Shown here one piece after another: positions 20,798 to 30,520 of a stretch of DNA of 64,000 bases. The DNA comes from Catenovulum sp. 2E275 (GTDB taxonomy: Bacteria; Pseudomonadota; Gammaproteobacteria; Enterobacterales; Alteromonadaceae). Position 1 is the first letter of the stretch. Every line of letters starts with the position of its first letter. The position numbers and the translations under genes are program-made. The DNA lies in contig NZ_JAOPFU010000004.1 in NCBI RefSeq assembly GCF_025515275.1, positions 1-64,000 on the forward strand. Direction: 5' to 3'. The notes below the pieces were generated by a model that was not told the DNA's origin, did not search any database, and saw only the letters and a program-made list of their open reading frames with translations.

Positions 20798-21490
20798 TTA
20801 GATAATTTTTTTCTTTTCAGTTTTTACAGTCATACCGGTTGCAGTTTCTACAACCACTTCATCACCGTTAATTTCTTTGAGTACACAGCTAAGTGGCGAG
20901 TTCCCTAATAAAACATTTACTTTCATCCCAACTTCAAGTGGAATTGAAGGATCACGTTTTTCTACTCTTTCAGCTTTAGGTGCTGGATTACGGCTAGTTT
21001 TACCTGCACCAGCTTTAAAATTAGCTTTAGCTGGTTTTTTACGGGCTGGATTAGCCTTTTTAGCATCTGCCGGTTTACGCTGTTGTTTGCGTTTTTCTGC
21101 CACTTTTTGTTTGCTTTCAGCTAAAGCTTGAGCTGCATGCTCAGCATGTTCTGCTTCAATAACAGCAACTTCATTACCATCAATATCAACTCGCTGAGCA
21201 CCCTCTTTTATCGAAGCCAAATAACGCCAGCTTGAGGTATATTTACGTAACGCAGAACGCAAAACGGTTCTTGATAACTTTTCGTCATCATCAATACGTT
21301 CAGCAATATCCTGAAAAATACCTACTTTTAACGGTTTAGCATCGCCTTTAATTGAAAAACAATTTGGAAATAATTCAGCTAAATAAGCAATTACATCCTG
21401 TGGTGCTTTTAGTTTATTAGATTCGCCGTTTTGATTATCAGCTTGTGCAGTTTCAACTGCGTTTTCATTTTCTTGGTTTGTGTGTTGCAT
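20798..21490 (-). CDS. proQ: RNA chaperone ProQ
   Basis: 230 residues. The FinO/ProQ domain spans about residues 28-125 ([42 protein letters not shown]). It is followed by a basic Lys/Ala/Pro-rich linker and a C-terminal Tudor-like beta domain ([20 protein letters not shown]). ProQ binds many structured sRNAs and mRNA 3' ends in enterobacteria. The acidic N-terminal 25 residues are low complexity. A GGTGA ribosome site precedes ATG 21490. It is followed by prc, the conserved neighbour. Confidence 0.95.
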   Translation of the reverse strand: MQHTNQENENAVETAQADNQNGESNKLKAPQDVIAYLAELFPNCFSIKGDAKPLKVGIFQDIAERIDDDEKLSRTVLRSALRKYTSSWRYLASIKEGAQRVDIDGNEVAVIEAEHAEHAAQALAESKQKVAEKRKQQRKPADAKKANPARKKPAKANFKAGAGKTSRNPAPKAERVEKRDPSIPLEVGMKVNVLLGNSPLSCVLKEINGDEVVVETATGMTVKTEKKKII

Positions 21491-21517
21491 TATGTAATTT
21501 CACCATTGAATTATGTT

Positions 21518-21787
21518 TTATTGTTGAGCTTTTAAAAAAGTCTCAACCCATAACATAATTTCACTTTCATCTTCAAACTCGCACAAATATTCATCAGCAG
21601 CTAATGCATGCCATACCTGTTCAAGTAAACCTTCTAATTGCTCTGTTTCAATATCTTCATCAGCTAATTGATAAACTGTATGAATAACCTGATTGTAATT
21701 GTCAGCAGCAAGTTCGCTATTTTCATGCCAATCGGCTAAATCTTCTGCGCCCACTAAATAATGATGCACTGAGACTAATTCTTTCAA
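21518..21787 (-). CDS. Small acidic hypothetical protein (89 aa)
   Basis: I do not recognise a family. The protein is strongly acidic (many Glu/Asp), helical in appearance, soluble, and has no signal. It starts with TTG 21787, which has GGGTGAAGAG directly upstream, a good ribosome site. The ORF ends 28 bases before proQ on the same strand, so it is probably the first gene of a proQ transcript. Coding-like composition and the ribosome site support it being real. A role with ProQ is only suggested by position. Confidence 0.7.
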   Translation of the reverse strand: MKELVSVHHYLVGAEDLADWHENSELAADNYNQVIHTVYQLADEDIETEQLEGLLEQVWHALAADEYLCEFEDESEIMLWVETFLKAQQ

Positions 21788-21925
21788 CTCTTCACCCTTT
21801 GTGGCTTATTGTAAGCTTGGGAGGCGCTATTTCAGTTTTGCTATCCATCATACACTTAAATTGATATAAGTTTAATGTTTTAAAGCTGTGATAACGCTAA
21901 TAAATACAGAAAAACGAGACAAACT

Positions 21926-22648
21926 TTACCAGCCCATAACATTTTTTACAAAAGGAATGGTTAACCGGCGTTTTTCAGTTAATGACTCTTTATCCAATCG
22001 TTCTAAACATTTCAAAATACTGGCATTGTCCTGCTGGCAGCGCAATACAATATAACTGGCTAAATCATCACTCATTGGAATACCGCGCGCTTCGCTTCTC
22101 AGCTGTAACATTGCTTGACGCTGAACATCGCTCAACGGCTTTAATAACCAGATTTCCCCCCAGTTTAACCTTGAGATAAGATCGGGTAATTCAAATCCAA
22201 CATCCGATGCGGGTAACTTAGCACTAAATAATAATTTACAGCCTTGTTCTAAACAGCGGTTAATCAGGTCAAATAAAGCTTGCTGCCAATCATAATCAGA
22301 CACTAATAAATCGACATCATCAATGACCAATAAATCATTTGATTCTAACCCTAAAGTAAACTCTTTAGGCAATTGCATCAATTGTTCGGCTGGTAAATAT
22401 TGTGCTGTTTTACCCAATTCATCAGCAAAATGGCAAATAGCCTGCAAAATATGAGATTTACCACAGCCACTTGCCCCATGAATATATAATAACTGGCGAC
22501 TATATTGCTGCGATTCTAAATTGATAAACTGTTTTAAATTAGCCACCAAAAGCGCATTATCGGCAGGGTAAAAATATTCAAAACTGGCTTCTGGTTCAAA
22601 CGCAAAATTAATTGTTAACTGCTTCTTCAATGGTTTTAACCCTTCCAT
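21926..22648 (-). CDS. hda: DnaA regulatory inactivator Hda
   Basis: 240 residues (E. coli 233-248 depending on start). Hda binds the DNA-loaded sliding clamp and triggers hydrolysis of DnaA-ATP, limiting replication initiation. An N-terminal clamp-binding-like motif QLTINF is followed by a DnaA-type AAA+ domain with Walker A HGASGCGKSHIL and Walker B LLVIDDVDLL. The start is uncertain: ATG 22648 overlaps the upstream gene by 13 bases. TTG 22630 has GGAAGGG before it and would place the clamp motif nearer the N-terminus, as in E. coli. The overlap suggests coupling to the DUF2066 gene. Confidence 0.92.
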   Translation of the reverse strand: MEGLKPLKKQLTINFAFEPEASFEYFYPADNALLVANLKQFINLESQQYSRQLLYIHGASGCGKSHILQAICHFADELGKTAQYLPAEQLMQLPKEFTLGLESNDLLVIDDVDLLVSDYDWQQALFDLINRCLEQGCKLLFSAKLPASDVGFELPDLISRLNWGEIWLLKPLSDVQRQAMLQLRSEARGIPMSDDLASYIVLRCQQDNASILKCLERLDKESLTEKRRLTIPFVKNVMGW

Positions 22649-23721
22649 CGATAGAGATGTTCTTGCATCTTTGTCTCTTGCGAAAATTTTGGTACAACTT
22701 TTTCTATTCTATTATCAAATGCTAACGCATCAAATACATCTACAGCTTGGCCTAATAAATTAAGCTGATAATTAACACCTTGAGCGTTAAGCTGTTGAAT
22801 CTGAACACTATCAACCGCAGAAATACTGGCTAAAAAGTTTTGAATTAACACAGCCTGAGCGGCATTATTCACATTTTCAACTGTTAAAACAATAGATTGA
22901 GAACTTGCTTCACCAGCTTTAATAGCATACTTTTTAGCAAGTAAATCAGTCACCTGATCAACTACCTGCACCCAAAGTTCATTTAAATCGGCAGAGCTTA
23001 ATGCAATATTATGCATTTGTGAACCTTCAATTAACTGAAGTTCAGCAAACCATGCTTGGCTGGTAACAGAATCCTGAGAAGCGGGCTTAAATACTTTTCC
23101 GTAAACAATACCTTCAGCGCCATACCTCTGGCTGGCTGTGACAACGGGCTGTTCAAAACGCCCCCAAACATCTGTCACAGATACTTGCATTAAATCATCA
23201 AAATCCACTAGCGGAAACATAGATGGTAAACCACGGTTTTTGCTTTGCGTTAAAATAGGTTGAACAATCTCAGGTTCTCCGTCTGCCACTATATGCCGCT
23301 GCTGATTATCATCTAATGCAATCCACCAAATTAACTGAGGCCGTCTCGCTCCCCAAATCGCTTCACCAACCGATTTAATTAAATCATTCACCGCTTTTTC
23401 ATTAAACTGGGCTTTTAAAAAAAGCTGGCTATTTTTATGCTCAAACTGGTATTGAGTTAAATAACGAGTAGGTTCTGCAATCGCTTGTTTTATTTGAGGA
23501 TAAGTTAAAATTTGAGATTGTCCGCTTGCCCGGATAAACACAGTTTCAATCGCTTGTTGATAAGCTTTTTGTTTTTGCTGATAACTTTGCCCTTCAACTT
23601 GGATTTGTGCCATATATAAATCCTGCATTTCAATTGCATAACAGCTAAATGAAATCACAAGCGGCAAATAGCACCAAGCAGTAAATTTAATTATTTGTTT
23701 AAAAATCATCCTAATCAACAT
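22636..23721 (-). CDS. DUF2066 family secreted/periplasmic protein
   Basis: About 361 residues from ATG 23721; a longer form from TTG 23769 and a shorter one from ATG 23709 are possible, with no decisive ribosome site. An N-terminal hydrophobic helix (FTAWCYLPLVISFSCYA) looks like a signal peptide. The body (QKQKAYQQAIETVFIRASG, then WWIALDD) fits DUF2066, a family of unknown function found next to hda in Vibrio and Shewanella-like genomes. It overlaps hda by 13 bases. The constant linkage to hda and purM is well known from genome surveys, but no function is established. Confidence 0.8.
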   Translation of the reverse strand: MLIRMIFKQIIKFTAWCYLPLVISFSCYAIEMQDLYMAQIQVEGQSYQQKQKAYQQAIETVFIRASGQSQILTYPQIKQAIAEPTRYLTQYQFEHKNSQLFLKAQFNEKAVNDLIKSVGEAIWGARRPQLIWWIALDDNQQRHIVADGEPEIVQPILTQSKNRGLPSMFPLVDFDDLMQVSVTDVWGRFEQPVVTASQRYGAEGIVYGKVFKPASQDSVTSQAWFAELQLIEGSQMHNIALSSADLNELWVQVVDQVTDLLAKKYAIKAGEASSQSIVLTVENVNNAAQAVLIQNFLASISAVDSVQIQQLNAQGVNYQLNLLGQAVDVFDALAFDNRIEKVVPKFSQETKMQEHLYRWKG

Positions 23722-24088
23722 ATTAAACCCAGCAAATAATAATGGCGTTAATGATAATGTATTTAACAACTAAAAACGACGTGCTTTTAACACAGAATGA
23801 TAAAACCGTCTAAATAACACACAATCTTACGCTTTTATGATAAATATCCTGCAAAAGCTTTTTATTCCGATTTTATAATTGGTACAATATTGCAACTAAA
23901 ATATGCCGCGCTAATTGAGTCATGTTAGAGGCCATTTTGCTACTCTAACAAAGAAAAAGTGTGACCATATCAACAATTATTAATTAATAGCTAAAACAAG
24001 CTGTTAGTTAAACGAACAACCTCTAATTCGCAATTAAAACGAGTTTGAGTATAATTATTTGAGATTTGATTTATTAATAGGAACCACT
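23722..24088. promoter_or_regulatory. Divergent promoter region of the DUF2066-hda operon and purMN
   Basis: This 367-base AT-rich spacer separates divergent genes. A TACAAT box (23883-23888) could be a purM -10 but lacks a good -35. An 8-bp inverted repeat TGTTAGAG (23923-23930) / CTCTAACA (23943-23950) with a 12-base loop lies in the probable purM leader. I see no PurR-like operator (consensus half site ACGCAAACG). Confidence 0.45.
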
Positions 24089-25129
24089 GTGGCCGATCAA
24101 AAAGCAACTTTAAATTATAAAGACGCTGGCGTTGATATTGACGCTGGTAATGAATTGGTTGAACGTATTAAAGGCGTTACAAAAGCAACCAGTCGCCCTG
24201 AAGTAGTTGGTAATATTGGCGGTTTTGGCGCGTTATGCCGAATCCCTGAAAAATATAAACGCCCACTACTGGTTTCCGGTACAGATGGTGTAGGAACAAA
24301 GCTCAGATTAGCAATCGATTTAGGGTTTCACGACACAGTAGGTATTGATTTAGTTGCTATGTGTGTGAATGATTTAATTGTACAAGGTGCTGAGCCTTTA
24401 TTCTTTTTAGATTATTATGCAACAGGCAAATTGGATGTAGATATTGCAGCATCGGTTGTGAAAGGTATTGGTGATGGTTGTAGCCAATCTGGCTGTGCCT
24501 TAATTGGTGGTGAAACGGCTGAAATGCCGGGTATGTACGAAGGCTCAGATTACGATTTAGCTGGCTTTTGTGTTGGTGTTGTAGAAGAAGCTGACGTGAT
24601 TGACGGTTCACGAGTTCAAGCTGGCAACAAGTTAATTGCCCTTGCCTCTTCCGGTCCTCACTCAAATGGTTACTCTTTAATTCGTAAAATTATCGAAGTG
24701 AGCCAAGCGGATGTAAATCAGGACTTAAACGGTCAGCCATTAAAAGAGCACTTAATGCAACCAACCCGTATTTACGTAAAATCTGTACTTAAATTATTAG
24801 AAAGCGTAAAAGTAAATGCAATCAGCCATATTACTGGTGGCGGTTTCTGGGAAAACATCCCTCGCGTATTACCTAAAAATACCAAAGCGGTTATTGAGCA
24901 AAAAAGCTGGCAGTGGCCTGATGTTTTCACTTGGTTACAACAAGCCGGTAATGTTGAAACCCGTGAAATGCTAAGAACCTTTAACTGTGGTGTTGGCTTA
25001 ATTTTAGCAGTACACGAAGATGACGTTGAGCAAGCGCTTGTTAATCTTCGTCAGTCTGGTGAAAAAGCTTGGTTAATCGGTTCAATTGAAGAAGCTCAAG
25101 ATAACGAAGCGCAAGTAGAGATGGTATAA
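24089..25129 (+). CDS. purM: Phosphoribosylformylglycinamidine cyclo-ligase (AIR synthetase)
   Basis: 346 residues from GTG 24089, with AGGA six bases upstream; the TTG at 24059 would add ten residues without homology. PurM uses ATP to close the imidazole ring of aminoimidazole ribotide, the fifth step of purine synthesis. The family blocks [58 protein letters not shown] and [11 protein letters not shown] are all intact. The C-terminal glycine-rich part [14 protein letters not shown] is present. It forms an operon with purN two bases downstream, as in E. coli. Confidence 0.97.
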   Translation: MADQKATLNYKDAGVDIDAGNELVERIKGVTKATSRPEVVGNIGGFGALCRIPEKYKRPLLVSGTDGVGTKLRLAIDLGFHDTVGIDLVAMCVNDLIVQGAEPLFFLDYYATGKLDVDIAASVVKGIGDGCSQSGCALIGGETAEMPGMYEGSDYDLAGFCVGVVEEADVIDGSRVQAGNKLIALASSGPHSNGYSLIRKIIEVSQADVNQDLNGQPLKEHLMQPTRIYVKSVLKLLESVKVNAISHITGGGFWENIPRVLPKNTKAVIEQKSWQWPDVFTWLQQAGNVETREMLRTFNCGVGLILAVHEDDVEQALVNLRQSGEKAWLIGSIEEAQDNEAQVEMV

Positions 25130-25131
25130 GA

Positions 25132-25791
25132 GTGACAGCTGAAAGCAAAAAAATCGTTGTTTTGATTTCAGGCAGTGGCTCAAACCTACAAGCATTAATT
25201 GACAAACAACAAGCCGGCCAAATTTCTGGCCAGCTTGTTGCTGTTATCTCAAACAAACAAAATGCCTTTGGTCTGACTCGCGCTGAAAAAGCCAGTATCG
25301 CAACTCATGTTGTTGACCATACCCAATATTCAAGCCGATCTGAGTATGATCAAGCGCTTGCAAATGTAATCGATACCTACCAGCCAGATTTAGTTGTTTT
25401 AGCTGGATTTATGCGTATTTTAACGCCCGAATTTGTGCAAAAATATGTTGGAAAAATGTTGAACATTCATCCATCTTTGCTGCCTAAGTATCAGGGGTTA
25501 AATACACATCAACGTGCTATTGATGCCAAAGATGAAACCCATGGTGTAAGTGTTCACTTTGTTACCGAAGAATTAGATGGCGGCCCAGTTGTGTGTCAGG
25601 CTGAAATCCCAATTCTACCCGATGATACTGCTGAAACACTTGCTGAGCGAATTCATACAAAAGAACACATCATTTACCCTTTAGTGGTAGAGTGGTTTTG
25701 TCAAAATAAGCTAGTAATGAAAGCAAATCAGGCTTATTTTGATAATCAAGTGTTACCTTCAACAGGTGTGCCTTATGTTGAGAAAAGTTAA
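25132..25791 (+). CDS. purN: Phosphoribosylglycinamide formyltransferase
   Basis: 219-residue 10-formyl-tetrahydrofolate-dependent GAR transformylase of purine synthesis. The substrate-binding SGSGSNLQAL motif is at about 13-22. The catalytic residues N111 and H113 lie in NIHPSLLPKYQG, and D149 in EELDGGPV. It starts with GTG 25132, two bases after the purM stop, so translation is probably coupled. The 3' end overlaps the signal peptide of the DUF3108 gene by 17 bases. Confidence 0.96.
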   Translation: MTAESKKIVVLISGSGSNLQALIDKQQAGQISGQLVAVISNKQNAFGLTRAEKASIATHVVDHTQYSSRSEYDQALANVIDTYQPDLVVLAGFMRILTPEFVQKYVGKMLNIHPSLLPKYQGLNTHQRAIDAKDETHGVSVHFVTEELDGGPVVCQAEIPILPDDTAETLAERIHTKEHIIYPLVVEWFCQNKLVMKANQAYFDNQVLPSTGVPYVEKS

Positions 25792-26554
25792 TTGTTTTTC
25801 AGTTTCTTGTCTATTAGCTTTGAGTTTATTTAATTCTCAGGCTATCAGCTCAGAGCAAGCCGCTGTAGCTGAACAGTCTGAAAACAGTAGCAGTACAGAA
25901 TCACCAAAAATGACTGTACTAACCCCTTTTAATGCAAAATATAAAGTGTCAAAAGGTAGATTAAACCTAGGCTCAGCCAAACGCCAATTATCACAAATAG
26001 GCGAAAATCGGTTTACCTTCTCCTACTTTTCTGACCTTTCATTTTTAATTTTAAGTGATCACAGGCGAGAAACTTCTGAATTAACAATTAACGAAGGCAA
26101 TGTCACACCGATTCGTTATTTATTTAAACGCGAAGGGACCGGCAGCGATAAAAGTACAACATTAAGTTTTACTGACGGCCAAATTCTTGATTCTGAAGAA
26201 AATGCCAAAATTGAAGCAGCAGAAAATATCCACTGGTACGATGAAATTAGCTACCAGCTACAAATGAAAATGGATTTAGCTGCTGGTAAAACAGAAATGA
26301 AATACTACTTAATCGATCATAAAAAACGCGATAAGTTATATCATTTTAAAGTAGTCGCCGAAGAAATCATTGAAGTACCAGCCGGTAAAATTAATACAGT
26401 TAAGCTCCAACGTATTCGCCCAGGCGACGACAGATTAACTGAATTTTGGCTAGCACCTGATTTAGGTTATTTATTAGTGAGAATTCGTCAGGAAAGAGAC
26501 GGCAGTGAAGTTGCTGACGCACAATTAGAAAAATACGTTTTTACCCCTATGTAA
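25775..26554 (+). CDS. DUF3108 family exported protein
   Basis: 259 residues from ATG 25775, which has AGGTG at good spacing; the upstream in-frame starts lie within purN. The N-terminal segment (LRKVNCFSVSCLLALSLFNSQAISS) looks like a signal peptide. The body begins with LTPFNAKYKVSKGRLNLGSAKR and ends with TEFWLAPDLGYLLVRIRQERDGS, typical of DUF3108, a beta-rich periplasmic or outer-membrane-associated domain of unknown function. It is the last gene of purM-purN-DUF3108 and is followed by a terminator. Why an envelope protein sits in a purine operon is unknown. Confidence 0.82.
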   Translation: MLRKVNCFSVSCLLALSLFNSQAISSEQAAVAEQSENSSSTESPKMTVLTPFNAKYKVSKGRLNLGSAKRQLSQIGENRFTFSYFSDLSFLILSDHRRETSELTINEGNVTPIRYLFKREGTGSDKSTTLSFTDGQILDSEENAKIEAAENIHWYDEISYQLQMKMDLAAGKTEMKYYLIDHKKRDKLYHFKVVAEEIIEVPAGKINTVKLQRIRPGDDRLTEFWLAPDLGYLLVRIRQERDGSEVADAQLEKYVFTPM

Positions 26555-26589
26555 TTTAACTAAAAATATAAATACATACAAAGAGATAT

Positions 26590-26630
26590 AAAAAAGCCGC
26601 TTTTAAATTTAATTTAAAGCGGCTTTTTTA
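26590..26630 (+). terminator. Rho-independent terminator of purMN-DUF3108
   Basis: AAAAAGCCGCTTT (from 26591) pairs with AAAGCGGCTTTTT (ending 26629) around an AT-rich loop with one bulge, and it ends in a T run. Confidence 0.85.
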
Positions 26631-26655
26631 TTGGCTGGATTTATCTTTAAATAAC

Positions 26656-26682
26656 AAAAAGGCCGCTTACGCGACCTTTTTT
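26656..26682 (-). terminator. Rho-independent terminator of pgi
   Basis: AAAAAGGCCGC (26656-26666) pairs with GCGACCTTTTT (26671-26681) around TTAC with one mismatch. On the minus strand the stem ends in CCTTTTTGTT after the pgi stop. A further small hairpin, AACTTGGC/GCCAAAGTT (26691-26711), precedes it. Confidence 0.75.
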
Positions 26683-26716
26683 AAGCAGTTAACTTGGCGA
26701 TTGCCAAAGTTAGCAA

Positions 26717-28360
26717 TTAAGCATTTCTGTTACGAAAACGCTCAATTAATGCATTAGTTGAGCTATCACCATCTAAAGCAATTGAGCTGTCTTCTAACTT
26801 AGCTAAAACGTCATTACCTAACACTTTACCTAATTCAACACCCCATTGGTCAAATGAGTTAATACCCCAGATAATGCCTTGTACAAAAACTTTATGCTCG
26901 TACATCGCAATTAACTGACCTAAAGCACGCGGTGTTAATTTTTCCATTAAAATCGTATTGCTTGGTTTGTTACCTTCAAATACTTTTTGTGGTGCTACTT
27001 TTTCAATTTCAGCGTCAGTTAAACCTTTGCCAGCAAATTCAGCTTTAACTTGCTCAACTGTTTTACCTTGCATTAAGGCCTGAGTTTGACCAAAACAGTT
27101 AGACGCTAACATCGCGTGGTGGTTAGTCATTTCGTGCTGTGAATGCAATGGCATAATAAAATCAGCAGGAATTAATACTGTACCTTGGTGAATTAACTGG
27201 TGGAAAGCGTGTTGGCCGTTTGTGCCTTCACCACCCCAAATAACTGGGCCAGTTGCATAATCTAAATAATCACCGGTTGGTGTTGCAGATTTACCGTTAG
27301 ATTCCATATCTAACTGCTGTACGTATGCTGGGAAGCCACGTAAGTAGTGATCGTATGGTAATAAAACATGGCTTTGAGCACCAAAAAAGTTGATGTACCA
27401 AACACCTAATACACCTAATAATGCAGGCACGTTTTCTTCTAAAGGTGCGGTTAAAAAGTGCTGGTCCATGTCATAAGCACCGTCGATTAAAGCTTCAAAG
27501 TTATCAAAGCCTAATGCTAATGCAATTGGTAAACCGATTGCTGACCATAATGAGTAACGACCGCCAACCCAGTCCCACATTGGGAAGATATTGGCTTCGT
27601 CCATACCAAACTCAGTCGCAGCTTTAATGTTTGAAGATACACACATAAAGTGTTGAGCGATATCTTCAAATTTACCGCCGTTATTTAAGAACCAGTCTTT
27701 CGCAGTTAATGTATTTTTTAATGTTTCCTGAGTACCAAAAGACTTAGAAGACATTAAAACTAACGTAGTTTCAATTGGTAACTTAGCTAATACATCATGG
27801 ATGTGAGAACCATCAACGTTAGCAACAAAATGTACATTTAAACCTTCAACTTTATAAGGCTTTAATGCTTCGGTCATGATCTTAGGACCTAAGAAAGAAC
27901 CACCAATACCAATTGCTAATACGTCAGTGAATTTTTTACCTGTGTAACCAGTGCGAACACCGTTATGCACTTCTTCAACAAACGCTTTCATTTTAGCCAA
28001 TGTTGCGCGCACTTCCGGCATTACATCAACACCGTCAACTAATACTTCTTTGTCTGACTTGTTACGTAAAGCTGTGTGTAATACAGCACGGTTTTCTGAC
28101 GTATTAATACGTGCGCCATTAAACATGCCATCACGTTTTTCTTCAACTTTAGCTTCACGGGCTAAATCTAATAATAATGCTTTAGTTTCATCTGTGATGC
28201 GGTTTTTAGAATAATCTAATTCGATACCACAAGCTTTAGCAGAAAACTTGTTAAAACGCTCAGGATCTTGCGCAAACAAATCGCGCATGTGTAAATTTTT
28301 AGCTTGCTCAAAATGAGCTTGCAAAGCTTGATAACTTTTTAATTGGGTAAATAAAGCCAT
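26717..28360 (-). CDS. pgi: Glucose-6-phosphate isomerase
   Basis: 547 residues, normal for the family (E. coli 549). It interconverts glucose-6-phosphate and fructose-6-phosphate in the cytoplasm. Family motifs are present: [13 protein letters not shown] near 150, [12 protein letters not shown], the base Glu in [10 protein letters not shown], His in [15 protein letters not shown], and Lys in the final [22 protein letters not shown] block (given by its parts). It lies downstream of tal on the same strand, with a strong terminator between. A gluconeogenic and pentose-phosphate pairing with tal is usual in Alteromonadales. Confidence 0.97.
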   Translation of the reverse strand: MALFTQLKSYQALQAHFEQAKNLHMRDLFAQDPERFNKFSAKACGIELDYSKNRITDETKALLLDLAREAKVEEKRDGMFNGARINTSENRAVLHTALRNKSDKEVLVDGVDVMPEVRATLAKMKAFVEEVHNGVRTGYTGKKFTDVLAIGIGGSFLGPKIMTEALKPYKVEGLNVHFVANVDGSHIHDVLAKLPIETTLVLMSSKSFGTQETLKNTLTAKDWFLNNGGKFEDIAQHFMCVSSNIKAATEFGMDEANIFPMWDWVGGRYSLWSAIGLPIALALGFDNFEALIDGAYDMDQHFLTAPLEENVPALLGVLGVWYINFFGAQSHVLLPYDHYLRGFPAYVQQLDMESNGKSATPTGDYLDYATGPVIWGGEGTNGQHAFHQLIHQGTVLIPADFIMPLHSQHEMTNHHAMLASNCFGQTQALMQGKTVEQVKAEFAGKGLTDAEIEKVAPQKVFEGNKPSNTILMEKLTPRALGQLIAMYEHKVFVQGIIWGINSFDQWGVELGKVLGNDVLAKLEDSSIALDGDSSTNALIERFRNRNA

Positions 28361-28392
28361 GTTTAAACTCGTAAAAATGATGTGCTATGAAC

Positions 28393-28420
28393 AAATAAGG
28401 CGGTTAAAACCGCCTTATTT
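28393..28420 (-). terminator. Terminator between tal and pgi
   Basis: AAATAAGGCGGTT (28393-28405) and AACCGCCTTATTT (28408-28420) form a 13-bp inverted repeat in the 79-base tal-pgi spacer. It follows the tal stop on the minus strand. Confidence 0.75.
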
Positions 28421-28439
28421 CCGAAATAGACTTTAAAAA

Positions 28440-29393
28440 TTAAAGTTTAGCGCGAAGCATGTCTTCCAATTTGTTTTGGTCAACAGCGAAGTTACGAATA
28501 CCTTCAGCTAATTTTTCAGTTGCCATTGCATCTTGGTTGTGTTCCCAACGGAACTCTTCTTCAGTCATACGAGCTGGACGCTCTTTAGTTTCGCCTTCGT
28601 AAGCTAATTTAACTGGTAATTCACCTTCAACTGCTTCTAACTCTTCTAATAAGTTAGGACCAATTGTTAAACGGTCACAACCTGCTAACTCAGTAATTTC
28701 GTCGATGTTACGGAAGCTTGCACCCATAACAACTGTTTCATAGCCGTGCTCTTTATAGTAGTTGTAAATGTTTGTTACAGAAACAACACCTGGATCTTCA
28801 GATGGTGCATAGCTGTCTTTACCTTCAGCTTTTTTGTACCAGTCTAAAATACGGCCAACAAACGGAGAAATTAAGTACGCACCTGCTTCAGCACACGCAC
28901 GCGCTTGAGCAAATGAGAACAATAAAGTTAAGTTACAGTTGATACCTTCTTGCTCAAGAATTTCAGCAGCTTGGATACCTTCCCAAGTAGAAGCTAATTT
29001 GATTAATACACGCTCGTTAGAGATACCCGCTTCGTTGTAAAGCTTCATTAATTTACGCGCTTTAGCTAATGAACCTTCCTTATCGAAAGATAAGCGTGCA
29101 TCAACTTCTGTAGAGATACGGCCTGGGACGATTTTTAAAATCTCTAAACCGATGTTAACTGCTAATTTATCACCAGCATCAATAATTTGTTGTTCAACAT
29201 CATCAGATTGAGTTTTCGCCCAAGCAATCGCTTCGTCGATATATTTTACATATTCAGGAATTTGAGCAGCTTTTAATAACAAGCTAGGGTTTGTAGTTGC
29301 ATCTTGAGGTTGGAATTTTTTAATTGCTTCAATGTCGCCAGTATCAGCAACAACTGTGGTTACTTTACGTAAATTTTCCAGCTTAGTAGTCAT
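28440..29393 (-). CDS. talB: Transaldolase
   Basis: 317-residue cytoplasmic enzyme of the non-oxidative pentose phosphate pathway, moving a dihydroxyacetone unit from sedoheptulose-7-phosphate to glyceraldehyde-3-phosphate. The Schiff-base lysine is K132 in [13 protein letters not shown]. The N-terminal [12 protein letters not shown] and the end of the barrel VVMGASFRN are conserved. The length and sequence type match the E. coli TalA/TalB subfamily. A -10-like ATTATA on the plus strand (29498-29503, reading TATAAT on minus) may be its promoter. Confidence 0.96.
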   Translation of the reverse strand: MTTKLENLRKVTTVVADTGDIEAIKKFQPQDATTNPSLLLKAAQIPEYVKYIDEAIAWAKTQSDDVEQQIIDAGDKLAVNIGLEILKIVPGRISTEVDARLSFDKEGSLAKARKLMKLYNEAGISNERVLIKLASTWEGIQAAEILEQEGINCNLTLLFSFAQARACAEAGAYLISPFVGRILDWYKKAEGKDSYAPSEDPGVVSVTNIYNYYKEHGYETVVMGASFRNIDEITELAGCDRLTIGPNLLEELEAVEGELPVKLAYEGETKERPARMTEEEFRWEHNQDAMATEKLAEGIRNFAVDQNKLEDMLRAKL

Positions 29394-29718
29394 GTATAAC
29401 TATCCTATAGGTTTCAATTGTTTTAACAAAACATCAGAAATTTAACCAAAACCGGCTGATTTAGCCAGCTTTGAGACGATAAAAATCGATTAATTCGATT
29501 ATACAGAATTCGTATGTAGAGCGCTATTCATCATATATATATCAGATATATTGGGGATGAAAACCTGATTTGCAAGCACGCTCGGTAAAAATCCCATCAC
29601 AGCTTGCCATTTTCGCGCTTTCTTGCGCGCGATTATAACATAAAAAAGCCCTGAGATTAGAAATTTATCTTTAGCCTAACCGATTAAAATGTCAGTTTTC
29701 TTAAATCTGGCAAATATC
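29394..29718. promoter_or_regulatory. 325-base spacer upstream of tal
   Basis: The region holds two minus-strand TATAAT boxes (29498-29503 and 29632-29637), neither with a good -35. There is an AT-rich repeat (ATATATC/GATATAT at about 29535-29550). A small GC stem, CGCGC/GCGCG, lies at 29614-29629, and a hairpin GGCT/AGCC at 29454-29467 lies in the probable tal leader. No ORF is supported here. I see no clear terminator after folM. Confidence 0.4.
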
Positions 29719-30429
29719 CTAAACAAGGTGGCGGCCACCGTCTAACTTCAAGGTTCGCCCTGTCATATATTCACTGGCCAGAATAAATTCAACGGCTTTG
29801 ACCATCTCCTGAATACCCGGCTCAATACCTAACGCTGATTTTTGTAAAGTTTTTGCCCGGTACTCGGCAGAGTCGGTTTCGTTAAATACAATCAACGAAG
29901 GAGCAATGGTATTTACTTTAATATTGGGTGCATATTTTTTTGCAAAAGAAAGCGTTAGATTAGCCAGCGCGGCTTTGCTTGCCAGATAAGCAATATGCTT
30001 ATCACTTCCCTTCTCCACCGCATAATCCGTGATATGAATAATGTCGCCAAGTTGATGATTTAAAAATAAATCAGCTAAGGCTAAATTGATTTGATAAGGC
30101 GCTTGCACATGCACTTGCATCATTTTATTCATTAGCTCACTGGGCGCAATTTTATCCGACTCAGCACACCAGTCACTGGCATTATGAATAATGGCCCTAA
30201 TGCTACTCACTTTTTGTTTTATTTGGCGAATAAAATCATCTATGCCTGTTTGAGTGGCAAAATCAGCCTGAATACAACAAATTCCATGTTGCTGTAAAGT
30301 TTTAACACCTTGTTTGTCTGAGCGGTAAGTTACCACCAAGTTTTCACCTGCTTGTTTTAATGCAAGTGCGGTGGCCAAACCAACACGCTGCGCCCCACCT
30401 GTAATAATAATTGTATTTTGCAACTTCAC
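29719..30429 (-). CDS. folM: Dihydromonapterin reductase FolM (short-chain dehydrogenase)
   Basis: 236 residues from GTG 30429, which has GGAG four bases upstream; TTG 30450 is the longer alternative. The NADPH-binding motif ITGGAQRVG opens an SDR fold. The segment IIHNASDWCAES, the catalytic YLASKAAL and HITDYAVEKGSDKHIAY match E. coli FolM closely, as does the ending TGRTLKLDGGRHLV. FolM reduces dihydromonapterin (and weakly dihydrofolate) to the tetrahydro form, the cofactor of phenylalanine hydroxylase. It is divergent from the HD-GYP gene across about 90 bases. Confidence 0.88.
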   Translation of the reverse strand: MKLQNTIIITGGAQRVGLATALALKQAGENLVVTYRSDKQGVKTLQQHGICCIQADFATQTGIDDFIRQIKQKVSSIRAIIHNASDWCAESDKIAPSELMNKMMQVHVQAPYQINLALADLFLNHQLGDIIHITDYAVEKGSDKHIAYLASKAALANLTLSFAKKYAPNIKVNTIAPSLIVFNETDSAEYRAKTLQKSALGIEPGIQEMVKAVEFILASEYMTGRTLKLDGGRHLV

Positions 30430-30520
30430 TTTACTCCAAATAAACCCCAATCACGGATACAAGCTTGAGTATATGAACTATCCTAAAGTAGCTTGCCTAA
30501 AATATTCAAGGTGAAATCCA

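Noticed and set aside
24001-24050. Possible PurR operator upstream of purM (TCGCAATTAAAACGAG)
   Set aside because: Only loosely similar to the ACGCAAACG half-site palindrome and without symmetry.
24357-24665. 102-codon ORF on the minus strand within purM
   Set aside because: His/Gln/Leu-rich reverse-frame shadow of a well conserved plus-strand gene.
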